DNA of 64,000 nt, taken from the NCBI GenBank assembly GCA_020847695.1, contig JADLBP010000323.1:1-64000 (forward strand), read 5' to 3'. Within the stretch, counting starts at the first letter, position 1; every line of letters starts with the position of its first letter. The notes under the pieces are model-generated. The model ran no database searches. It saw only the letters and a list, made by a program, of their open reading frames with translations, and was not told the DNA's origin. The position numbers and the translations under genes are program-made. Source of the DNA: Planctomycetota bacterium (GTDB taxonomy: Bacteria; Planctomycetota; UBA1135; GCA-002686595). Below are positions 35,667-44,984 of the stretch, piece after piece.

Positions 35667-36917
35667 GTGTCCAGGACGCGCAACAAGAGACGGAAGCAGC
35701 GAGTGCAGCGTCCCACCGAAAACCCCGACCCCGTCGCCGCGTCCGTCGTCGCTTCCGCCTCCGCTCCGGTGGCGACGCAGGCGTGTGACTCCGCGCCGAC
35801 GCGGGCGCGTGAGCCCGATGCGGGCGGCGAACCGCTCGCCGCGCTGCCGAGCGAGCCCGCGGCATCCTCGGCGAGCTCGACCGAGCCGCAGGCGTTGCTC
35901 GAGATGCCGGTCGTCGCGACGCCGACCTCGAACGCGCCGAGCGAGACCGCCGACTCGAGTTCCGCAGCGCACGCCGAGCCGGGCGCGCGCGCGGCGCACG
36001 ACGTGTCGTCGAGCGCCGCGGCCGCGTCGCGCGATGCGAACGCGACCGACGCGTCGAGTGCGTCGACGGACACGAGCGTTGCGAGCGTGTCGAGCTCGTC
36101 GAGCTCGCCTGGGGCGCCGCACGACTCCAACGCGCCCGCACCGGCGCACGACGCGCGCGGTCCCGGCCGCTGGAGCTTCGCTTCGCGCGCGTTGCGCGCA
36201 GCCAAGAAGCTGCTGATCGAAGACGACATCTTCGGCGGGCAGGCAGAAGCGACGCTGTTGGTCGACGCCGAGCCGTCGCACGCGTCGGGAACCGCGCCCG
36301 CGGACGGCTCCGTCGACGCTTCGAACGACGCGTCCGCCGCCGCCGACCCTGCTGCTTGCGGGGAAGCCGCTCCGGTCGCCGCCGCCGCGCCCGCGTTGTG
36401 CGGACACTCGTCGGTGCTCGCGGTGCCGGAGGTGCTCGGGTTGCTCGCGAACCTGCACAAGAGCGGCATGTTCACCGTGTGGAACGAGCACGACGCGTTC
36501 CGCATCCGATTGCTGCGCGGCACCGTCGTGTCCGCGCAGGCGACGTCCTCGGAGCACCGGCTGCTGCTCGGGCGCATCCTGGTCGACCACGGCGCGCTGA
36601 CCGAGGAAGCTCTGCACGCGTTCGTCGAGCGCATGCCCGCGCCGAAAAGACGGCTCGGCGACGCGCTCGTCGAGGCAGGGCTGATCGAGCGCGCGACGCT
36701 CGAGAGCGCGATCCAGTTCCAAGCGCAGCGCGTGTTCCACTCCGCGTACGACCTGCGTGACGCGTGGTACCGGTTCGACGTCGAGCGCGACGAGCCGGCG
36801 CACGAGCGTGGGCTCTCGGTGACGCACCTCCTGCTCGAGAGCGCTCGCATGCGCGACGAGACCGAGCAGCGGCTCTCCGACGTGCTCGGCGATCCGTTCG
36901 ACGAACCGCAGCGTTGA
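35667..36917 (+). CDS. DUF4388 (PATAN-like) domain protein with long disordered N-terminus
   Basis: About 416 residues if started at GTG 35667; GTG 35703 and a later ATG are alternatives. The first ~160 residues are low-complexity Ser/Ala/Pro/Asp. A conserved helix with SFASRALRAAKKLLIEDD follows. The C-terminal ~190 residues (GHSSVLAVPEVLGLLANLHKSGMFTVWNEHDAFRIRLLRGTVVSAQA ... LLLGRILVDHGALTEEAL) match DUF4388. That domain is common in delta-proteobacterial and planctomycetal signalling proteins and is linked to gliding or second-messenger pathways. The role here is unknown. Confidence 0.72.
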   Translation: MSRTRNKRRKQRVQRPTENPDPVAASVVASASAPVATQACDSAPTRAREPDAGGEPLAALPSEPAASSASSTEPQALLEMPVVATPTSNAPSETADSSSAAHAEPGARAAHDVSSSAAAASRDANATDASSASTDTSVASVSSSSSSPGAPHDSNAPAPAHDARGPGRWSFASRALRAAKKLLIEDDIFGGQAEATLLVDAEPSHASGTAPADGSVDASNDASAAADPAACGEAAPVAAAAPALCGHSSVLAVPEVLGLLANLHKSGMFTVWNEHDAFRIRLLRGTVVSAQATSSEHRLLLGRILVDHGALTEEALHAFVERMPAPKRRLGDALVEAGLIERATLESAIQFQAQRVFHSAYDLRDAWYRFDVERDEPAHERGLSVTHLLLESARMRDETEQRLSDVLGDPFDEPQR

Positions 36918-37019
36918 CGCGGCGCGCACGGCGTTGCTGAGCCGAGCTCGGCGGCCGCCTACGTCGTCCGGCCGAGCCGCAGCGTGCTCGGGCGCCGCTA
37001 CGATCGCGGCAGGCTTCGA

Positions 37020-37472
37020 ATGAGCACGCCGAACCCGAGGCCGGTCGTCGAGCGCGAGCGACACGCGAACGTGCTCGTCGCCGCGGCGTTTTACTTCGGC
37101 GTCGTGTTCGCGACAGGGTTCGTGCTCGGCGCCGTGCGCGTGACGTGGATCGTGCCGCGGCTCGGCGAACGGTGGGCCGAGCTCCTCGAGCTGCCGCTGA
37201 TGGCGGTCGCGAGTGCGCTCGGCGCGCACGAAACGGTGCGGCGGTTTCGTCTCGCCGGCGAGCGCGGCCGTGCGGTCGCGGTCGGGCTGCTCGCGCTCGC
37301 GTGCCTGATCGCGGCGGAGCTCGGCGTCGTGCTAGCGACCAGCGACCGCAGCCTCCCCGAGTACGTCGCGTCGCGCGATCCGGTGTCCGGGAGCGTGTAC
37401 CTCGCGCTGTTGGTCGTGTTCGCCGGGTTGCCCGCGGCGTTCACGCGGCGGCGCGCGCCGCTCGACGGCTGA
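37020..37472 (+). CDS. Small four-helix membrane protein
   Basis: A 150-residue protein with four predicted membrane helices. The segment GFVLGAVRVTWIVPRLGERWAELLELPLMAVASALGAHETV resembles a family of uncharacterised bacterial membrane proteins. No catalytic residues stand out. It ends 68 bases before the convergent MsrBA gene, with a small hairpin between them. Function unknown. Confidence 0.72.
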   Translation: MSTPNPRPVVERERHANVLVAAAFYFGVVFATGFVLGAVRVTWIVPRLGERWAELLELPLMAVASALGAHETVRRFRLAGERGRAVAVGLLALACLIAAELGVVLATSDRSLPEYVASRDPVSGSVYLALLVVFAGLPAAFTRRRAPLDG

Positions 37473-37473
37473 A

Positions 37474-37491
37474 CGGCGCTTCGCTGCGCCG
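37474..37491. terminator. Hairpin between convergent genes
   Basis: CGGCGC (37474-37479) pairs with GCGCCG (37486-37491) around a TTCGCT loop, directly after the membrane-protein stop and before the end of the convergent MsrBA gene. No U-tract follows, so termination is uncertain. Confidence 0.3.
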
Positions 37492-37540
37492 CGATGGACC
37501 GCCGACCGGCGCGCTCGGCGCGATCCGGCGAACGAGCGCG

Positions 37541-38608
37541 TCAGTCGCGCAGGAAGTGGCAGGTGTAGCCGCGCGGGTTCTTGACCAGGTAGTCCTGGTG
37601 GTAGTCCTCGGCGGGCCAGAACTTGGCGGCGGGCTCGAGCGTCGTGACGATCGGCTTCTTCCACTTGCCCGACGCGTCGACCTTGCGGATCACTTCCTCG
37701 GCGATGCGCTTCTGCTCCGCGTCGGCGAAGAAGATCGCGGAGCGATACTGCGTGCCGCGGTCGTTGCCTTGGCGATTCAGCGTCGTCGGGTCGTGCATGC
37801 GGAAGAACCAGTGCTCGAGCAGGTCCGCGTACGTGAGCTTCGCCGGGTCGAACACGATCCGCACGGCTTCGGCGTGACCGCTCTTGCTGTCGTGCGTGTC
37901 CTCGTACGTCGGGTTCTCGAGCGTGCCGCCGGTGTAGCCGACCTCGGTCTCCAGCACGCCCGGGATCTTGCGCAGCAAGTCCTCCATGCCCCAGAAGCAG
38001 CCGCCGGCGAGCACCGCGGTCTCGGTCGCCACGGGGTTCGAGCTCGCGGCCTGTTGGCCGAACAGCGGCGCGAACTCGCCGTAGCCTTCCTTGACGAGCT
38101 GGTCCGCCGGCACGAAGCGCAGCGACGCCGAATTCATGCAGTAGCGCAATCCGGTCGGCTCGGGGCCGTCGTCGAACACGTGCCCGAGGTGCGAGTCGGC
38201 GCGCTTCGAGCGCACTTCGACGCGCAGCATGCCGAGCGTCACGTCGCGCTTCTCGACCACCGCATCCGACTTCAGCGGGCGGGTGAAGCTCGGCCAGCCG
38301 GTGCCCGAGTCGAACTTGTCGAGCGACGAGAAGAGCGGCTCGCCCGAAACGACGTCGACGTAGATCCCCGGCGCGTGGTTGTCCCAGTACGCGTTGCGGA
38401 ACGGACGCTCGGTCCCGTTCTCCTGCGTCACTTCGTACTGCTCCGCGGTCAGGCGCGCGCGCAGGTTGCTCTTGTCGATCGCGTCGGAGCTCGCGGAGCC
38501 GGCGTCGGGCTGTTTCGGCACGGGATCGGTCGAGCGCGCGCAACTGGTGACGGCGCACGAGCACGCGAGCAACGCGGCGAGCAGCGCGAGGGGGATCCAA
38601 TCTTGCAT
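37541..38608 (-). CDS. msrBA: Exported MsrB-MsrA peptide methionine sulfoxide reductase fusion
   Basis: A 355-residue protein that repairs both Met-R-SO and Met-S-SO. The N-terminus is a lipoprotein-like signal with cysteines at 16, 18 and 23. The MsrB domain comes first, with catalytic Cys157 in [13 protein letters not shown]; the zinc-binding CxxC pairs are absent ([22 protein letters not shown]). The MsrA domain follows, with catalytic Cys204 in [10 protein letters not shown] and the C-terminal region [18 protein letters not shown] order and export indicate repair of envelope proteins, fitting a periplasm full of redox cytochromes. Confidence 0.95.
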   Translation of the reverse strand: MQDWIPLALLAALLACSCAVTSCARSTDPVPKQPDAGSASSDAIDKSNLRARLTAEQYEVTQENGTERPFRNAYWDNHAPGIYVDVVSGEPLFSSLDKFDSGTGWPSFTRPLKSDAVVEKRDVTLGMLRVEVRSKRADSHLGHVFDDGPEPTGLRYCMNSASLRFVPADQLVKEGYGEFAPLFGQQAASSNPVATETAVLAGGCFWGMEDLLRKIPGVLETEVGYTGGTLENPTYEDTHDSKSGHAEAVRIVFDPAKLTYADLLEHWFFRMHDPTTLNRQGNDRGTQYRSAIFFADAEQKRIAEEVIRKVDASGKWKKPIVTTLEPAAKFWPAEDYHQDYLVKNPRGYTCHFLRD

Positions 38609-38891
38609 GGCCACGGTTCCTTCTCGGAGGCGAAGCGACGAACGCGCCGGCGGTGCGCCGGCGCGGGAAGCACGCTCATAGGGCTCCGGCCCGTTGCGTG
38701 CAACTGCGAGCTTCGATGCCGGACTCCGCCGGCGATTTCTCACGTTGCTCGACCTTACACCGGGCGCATTCGGCCGGGGGCTGCCGAATTCACGACGGCG
38801 CTCCAGGGCTCGTGCGCGGCCTGCTCGGCGCGCCGGCTCCGACCGCGGAACGCGAGCGACGCCCGCGCGTCGGCCGCGGGCTCCTGCTCGA

Positions 38892-40529
38892 CTAGAACGG
38901 GCTCGGCGGCGCCGCGCGCTCGTCGCGCGCGAGCGTCAGGCTCATCCGGAACACCGCACCCGGTTGGGTCCGCGGCAGCGCGACCAGGGTGCCGCCGTGC
39001 AGCTCGACGTTCTTGCGCGCGATCGGCAAGCCGAGGCCGGTGCCGCGGCTCTTTTGCGTCACGAAGGGCTCGAAGACGCGCTCGATGTCCGCCGCGGGGA
39101 TGCCCGGACCGGTGTCGATCACGTCGACTTCGACCCCGCGCCCGATCGTTCGCGCCTCGACTCGCACCTTGCCCGGCCCGGACAGCGCTTGCACCGCGTT
39201 GATCAGCAAGTTGTCGAACGCCTCGGCCATCATCCGCGCGTCGAGCGCGACGACGAGCCCCTCCTCGATCGCGACCTCGAACAACACGCCTTGCGACCCG
39301 AAGCGGCGCTTCAACGGCTCGATCAGGTCCTGCACGAACGTGCGCAGGTCGGTTGGCTGCGTGCGCGGCGGCAGCGGGCGCGCGAAGTGGAGCAGGTCGA
39401 GCACCGTGTCGTCGAGCCGGTGGATCTCCTCGCCGACCTCCGCGAAGACCTCGCGGCGCGGATCGTCGGGCGCGAGCTCGCTCGCGAGCACTTGCACCGA
39501 CGCATGGATGCCGGCGAGCGGATTCTTGATCGCGTGCGCGATCTTCGCGGCGAGCTCGCCGATCATCGCGAGCATGCGAGCCCGCTCCAGCGCGCTCTCG
39601 GTCTCGCGTTGCTCGGTGATGTCGCGCAGCTGCGCGGTCGAGCCGATGCTCGCGCCGTGGCTGTCGTGCAGCAGCGTGCGGGTCAGACTGACCCAGCGAA
39701 CGGTGCCGTCCTTGCGCATGCGCCGCGTGATGTAGTTGCGGACGAGCTCTCCGGCGGCGAGCTTCTTCTGGAGCATCCCGAGCTCGTCGTTCGCGAGCAG
39801 GTCGGGCGGCAGGATGAAGCCCGCCTTCCGACCGACCGACTCCGCGCGGGTGAACTGGAACATCTGCTCCGCGCCGCGGTTCCAGTAACGGACCATGTTG
39901 TCGTTGTCGAGCAGGATGATCGCGTCGGACGTGTTCTCGAGCAGGTCGGCGAGCGACAGGTCGAAGTCGCCCATCGAGCGGCCGAGCGTGCCGAGGAAGA
40001 AGCGCGCGCTGCCGGACGGCGCGGCGGGCGGCGGCTCCTGATCGAGTCGGTAGGAGTGGGCGGGCACGATCTCGAAGCCCGCGTCCGGCCGCGCGGGATC
40101 GATCGGCGCCGAAACCAGGTCGAGCCCGGTCGCCGCGGCGACGAAACCGGTCAGGAAACCGCGCGCGGCCGGCGGGGCGGCGTCGGAGCCTCTCGCGCCG
40201 GACTCGCCGGGCTCGCCGACGATCCGCGCGCGGACGCGGCAGTCGCGCTGGCTGGGATCGTGGCGCACGTCGTCGAGGAGCGCGGTGCCGAGCCCGAGCT
40301 CCTTCAGCCGCGACGCGCCGAGCTCCAGCCTGCGCGCCAAGGGCCCGGCGGGCTCGAGCTCGCTCGCGGCGGCGCGTCCCCAGCTCTGGCCGACGCGGAA
40401 GAGCACCTCCTCGGCGAGCTCGCGCCCCGCGACCGAGGCCACGGCGTCGATCACCGCGCCCAGCGTCTCGAGCCTAGGGGTGTTCGGACGCATGGCGCCG
40501 CGGGTCGGCTCGTTGGAAGGTCGCTTCAT
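38892..40529 (-). CDS. PAS-containing sensor histidine kinase
   Basis: A 545-residue kinase with no membrane helix. Residues ~20-160 form a sensor region resembling a V4R domain (tentative). A PAS domain covers ~190-305 ([29 protein letters not shown]). The phospho-acceptor is His332 in [13 protein letters not shown], with ATP-binding N, G1 and G2 boxes ([27 protein letters not shown]). It is divergent from, and probably paired with, the NtrC-type regulator gene 182 bases away. The cytochrome genes lie beyond the regulator, so respiratory control is a reasonable guess. Confidence 0.9.
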   Translation of the reverse strand: MKRPSNEPTRGAMRPNTPRLETLGAVIDAVASVAGRELAEEVLFRVGQSWGRAAASELEPAGPLARRLELGASRLKELGLGTALLDDVRHDPSQRDCRVRARIVGEPGESGARGSDAAPPAARGFLTGFVAAATGLDLVSAPIDPARPDAGFEIVPAHSYRLDQEPPPAAPSGSARFFLGTLGRSMGDFDLSLADLLENTSDAIILLDNDNMVRYWNRGAEQMFQFTRAESVGRKAGFILPPDLLANDELGMLQKKLAAGELVRNYITRRMRKDGTVRWVSLTRTLLHDSHGASIGSTAQLRDITEQRETESALERARMLAMIGELAAKIAHAIKNPLAGIHASVQVLASELAPDDPRREVFAEVGEEIHRLDDTVLDLLHFARPLPPRTQPTDLRTFVQDLIEPLKRRFGSQGVLFEVAIEEGLVVALDARMMAEAFDNLLINAVQALSGPGKVRVEARTIGRGVEVDVIDTGPGIPAADIERVFEPFVTQKSRGTGLGLPIARKNVELHGGTLVALPRTQPGAVFRMSLTLARDERAAPPSPF

Positions 40530-40598
40530 GTCGCAAACCTAATGGGCACATTGCGGTCAGCGCACGGGCACGAGTCCGTAGAGTTCTGGAGCATCGAA

Positions 40599-40614
40599 TG
40601 GCATACCCTGTGCC
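40599..40614 (+). promoter_or_regulatory. Possible sigma-54 (-24/-12) promoter before the regulator gene
   Basis: TGGCATACCCTGTGCC has GG and GC ten bases apart, with CA after GG and a purine in the expected place, so it approximates the -24/-12 consensus. It is about 100 bases before the ATG of the sigma-54-dependent regulator and could allow autoregulation. The -12 side is weak (TGTGC rather than TTGC). Confidence 0.28.
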
Positions 40615-40711
40615 TGGTTGCGATCGCGGCGCCTGGAGGCGACCGGCGAGCCGCCGGGTCCGGGCATTTTCCCCGACGGTGGGGATTCTCGCGCGCGATC
40701 GCCTCCACGCC

Positions 40712-42148
<1,437 letters not shown>

Positions 42149-42278
42149 ACGACGCACTACTCGGAACTCCGAGCGGGGCGAAGTGCGTACCCGGTTGCGC
42201 GGGGGATTCGTTCGATAGACTGCGGCACCTCCGCGACGGCGCATGCTGCGCCGGCGAACGAGCGTGAGGCCATCCCCG

Positions 42279-43769
42279 ATGTCGACCGCCGACAGATCCA
42301 CCCCCCTCCGTCGAAACGAGAGAGCCCGCGTCTCCCGCTTCGCGGGTTTGTCGACGCTCGCGATCGCGGCGACGGCCGCGTGCGTCGCTCCTGCCACGCA
42401 AACGCCGCCACCGAAGTCCACCGACGCCGGGCTCGAGAACGATCGAGTCGCAGGGGACCAAGATGGGCCGAGCGCATCGACACAGACGTCGAACGCCGTC
42501 GCGGAACCCAAAACACCGACGAAGAGCGAGAAGCCGTTCGTCACCGGCAGCAGCACGACGCGCGTGATCGCGCGCTCGAGCGACGACGCCGACGACGTCG
42601 ACCTGCGCGAGAGCTTGGTGCTCGACTTCGGCGATTCGAAGACCAGCCGCGTCACCGGCCACGTGTTCGGCGTGTTGACCGCCGATCTCGACGGCGGCAG
42701 CGACCGCGCCGATCAGTTCGCGTTCACCAGCCTCGCCGACACGTTCGACGGCGCGGTCGACGCCTGGCTCTACCAGGCCTACGTCGACGTCGAGCGCACC
42801 AGTGGCCTCGATCGCCTGCGGATCGGCCGTCAAATCGACTACGAGACGCCCGAGTTCGCGTTCTTCGACGGCGTCGCGGTCTCGACCGCCGAGCGCGGCG
42901 AGAAGCGCGCGCGGTTCGGGCTCTACGGCGGTATCCCGGTGCACCTCTACGAGTCGTCGCGCTCTGGCGACGTGCTCTTCGGCGCGTTCGGCGAGTGCGT
43001 GCCCTGGACCAAAGGGCGCGCGCGGGTCGACTGGATGCACCTCGAGGACGAGACGCGGCTCGCGCAGCACGAGGACGACCTGCTCGGCCTCAGCCTCTGG
43101 CAGCGCGTCGGCGAGAAGCTCCGCTTCGACGGCCGCTACTCGCGCCTCGAAGGCGAGGATCGCGACGTCGAGCTCGGCACGTCGTGGAACGACTCGCGCC
43201 GTGACTTCGTCGTGCGCGCGACGTGGCGGCGCTTGCTGTCGACGCAGAAGGACCTGGTGCTCGAGCTCGATCCGTTCTACGGCTCGCTCCAGAGTCTCTA
43301 CCCGTACGATCAACTCGGCCTTTCTCTCGAGAAGGGCCTCGGCGAGCGAGCGACGCTGCGCGGTGGTTTCGACCTGCGCCGCGTCGAGGACGACGGCGAC
43401 ATCGGCACGTTCAACCGCGATTACGATCGCGCGTACGCCGGTGCGACGCTGCACGATCTGTTCGTCCACGGGCTGGAGCTCGAGCTCGACGCCGACGCGT
43501 GGGACGCCGACGGCCGTGAAGTCAACGGCTGGGGCGTGTCGCTGTCACGCGCGTTCGCGTCGGGGCTCCAGGCCTCGCTCGGCACCTACTACTCGCTCTA
43601 CAAGTTCGACTTGCTCTCCAGCAACGAACGTGAAGACGTGCGCACGTGGTTCGTCAAGGTGTCGCGCACGTGGAGCAAGTCGCTGCGCGGTGAGATCGGC
43701 TACGATCTCGACGACGAGGAGGACGACACGTTTCACACTTTGCGCGTGGGGTTCACATGGCGCTTCTGA
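42279..43769 (+). CDS. Outer-membrane beta-barrel of a porin-cytochrome conduit
   Basis: A 496-residue protein. A signal-like N-terminus (FAGLSTLAIAATAAC) is followed by a low-complexity linker to about residue 100. The rest shows alternating amphipathic strands with aromatic girdles and ends in VGFTWRF, the terminal Phe signature of outer-membrane barrels. Its stop overlaps a 13-heme cytochrome gene by 13 bases, and an OmcA/MtrC-like gene follows. That order matches porin-cytochrome conduits of the MtrB/PioB/PCC kind, although sequence similarity to MtrB is not evident by eye. ATG at 42279 is preferred over 42243. Confidence 0.8.
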   Translation: MSTADRSTPLRRNERARVSRFAGLSTLAIAATAACVAPATQTPPPKSTDAGLENDRVAGDQDGPSASTQTSNAVAEPKTPTKSEKPFVTGSSTTRVIARSSDDADDVDLRESLVLDFGDSKTSRVTGHVFGVLTADLDGGSDRADQFAFTSLADTFDGAVDAWLYQAYVDVERTSGLDRLRIGRQIDYETPEFAFFDGVAVSTAERGEKRARFGLYGGIPVHLYESSRSGDVLFGAFGECVPWTKGRARVDWMHLEDETRLAQHEDDLLGLSLWQRVGEKLRFDGRYSRLEGEDRDVELGTSWNDSRRDFVVRATWRRLLSTQKDLVLELDPFYGSLQSLYPYDQLGLSLEKGLGERATLRGGFDLRRVEDDGDIGTFNRDYDRAYAGATLHDLFVHGLELELDADAWDADGREVNGWGVSLSRAFASGLQASLGTYYSLYKFDLLSSNEREDVRTWFVKVSRTWSKSLRGEIGYDLDDEEDDTFHTLRVGFTWRF

Positions 43770-44785
43770 GTCGCTTCCCCGGCAAGCTCGCGCTCGCCGC
43801 GCTGATCTCCGCGCTCGCGGGCTGCGCGATCTTCGAGGCCTGGGGTGACGGCGCGCGCGAGTGGGGGTTCAACCACCGCGTGCACGTCGTCGACGAAGGG
43901 CTCGACTGCAGCGACTGCCACGCGATCCCCGAAGGCGAATCGGCCTCCGGAGTCTCCGACGTGCCGGGCCTGCCCGCGCAAGCCGCGTGCAATCTCTGCC
44001 ACGCCGAGCTCGACGCCGAGAAACCGGCCGAAAAGCAGGTTTCCGCGCTGTTCCAGAACGGTTCGTTCCGCGCGGCGCACGTGAGTGCGCTGTCGGACGA
44101 GCTGCGCTTTCCACACGGCCGCCACGTGGCGTCCGGCGTGGAGTGCGCCGCGTGCCACGTCGGCATCGACACCAACGAGCGCGTGAGCGAGCTCCCGCCG
44201 CCGTCGATGTCCGCGTGCACGAACTGCCACGACGAACGCAACGTGGCGAACGAGTGCTCGACCTGCCACACGCAGCTCTCGCCGGAGAAGGCGCCGAGCT
44301 CGCACGAAGGCAACTGGTTGCGTGGCCACGGCGGGTGCGTGCGCGCGAAGAGCGGTGCGACCGCGGACCGCTGCGACCTCTGCCACACGGAATCGAGCTG
44401 CAGCTCGTGCCACTTCGAGCAAGCACCGGAGAACCACGGCGGACACTGGCGACTGCGCGGCCACGGCATCGTCGCCAGCATGGATCGTCAGAGCTGCGCG
44501 ACGTGTCACGACAGCGACTCCTGCGACAGCTGTCACGCGACGATGCAGCCGAAGAATCACTCCGCGACGTGGGGTGCGCCGCTCGATCGGCACTGCACGA
44601 CTTGCCACTTCCCGTTGCGTGACGAAGGTTGCGCGACGTGTCACGGCGGGACGCCGAGCCATGCGCTCGCAACCCCAAAACCACCTACGCACAATTCCGC
44701 GATGAACTGTCGGATGTGCCACGGAAACGGTCAGCCGCTGCCGCACGTCGACAACGGCGACGACTGCAACTACTGCCACCAGTGA
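43757..44785 (+). CDS. 13-heme c-type cytochrome lipoprotein (conduit partner of the barrel)
   Basis: A 342-residue lipoprotein with lipobox ALAGC (Cys23) and thirteen CXXCH motifs: CSDCH, CNLCH, CAACH, CTNCH, CSTCH, CDLCH, CSSCH, CATCH, CDSCH, CTTCH, CATCH, CRMCH and CNYCH. Many distal His residues are present for bis-His ligation. It overlaps the barrel gene by 13 bases. It is therefore a good candidate for the cytochrome inside or below the barrel, carrying electrons through the outer membrane as MtrA does with MtrB. Confidence 0.92.
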   Translation: MALLSRFPGKLALAALISALAGCAIFEAWGDGAREWGFNHRVHVVDEGLDCSDCHAIPEGESASGVSDVPGLPAQAACNLCHAELDAEKPAEKQVSALFQNGSFRAAHVSALSDELRFPHGRHVASGVECAACHVGIDTNERVSELPPPSMSACTNCHDERNVANECSTCHTQLSPEKAPSSHEGNWLRGHGGCVRAKSGATADRCDLCHTESSCSSCHFEQAPENHGGHWRLRGHGIVASMDRQSCATCHDSDSCDSCHATMQPKNHSATWGAPLDRHCTTCHFPLRDEGCATCHGGTPSHALATPKPPTHNSAMNCRMCHGNGQPLPHVDNGDDCNYCHQ

Positions 44786-44984
44786 GCGCTCGGCGCGCGC
44801 GCGCCGAGGAGATTCCAAAGCGCCGCGCGTCGCGTACGCGGTTCCGGGAACGGTCGGCCGCGGAGTCTCGAAGTCGTTTCCCGGGAAGAAGAGCGTATTG
44901 GTCGCGCGCGCGCGAACGTCGACAAACGGGCACGGCTCTGTTCAGCGCTTGGATAGGCTGCCGCATCCAGAGGAAGCTCCCCAC

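Noticed and set aside
42158-42176. CTCGG-AACT-CCGAG hairpin after the response-regulator gene
   Set aside because: Stem of only five bases with no T-tract; too weak to call a terminator.
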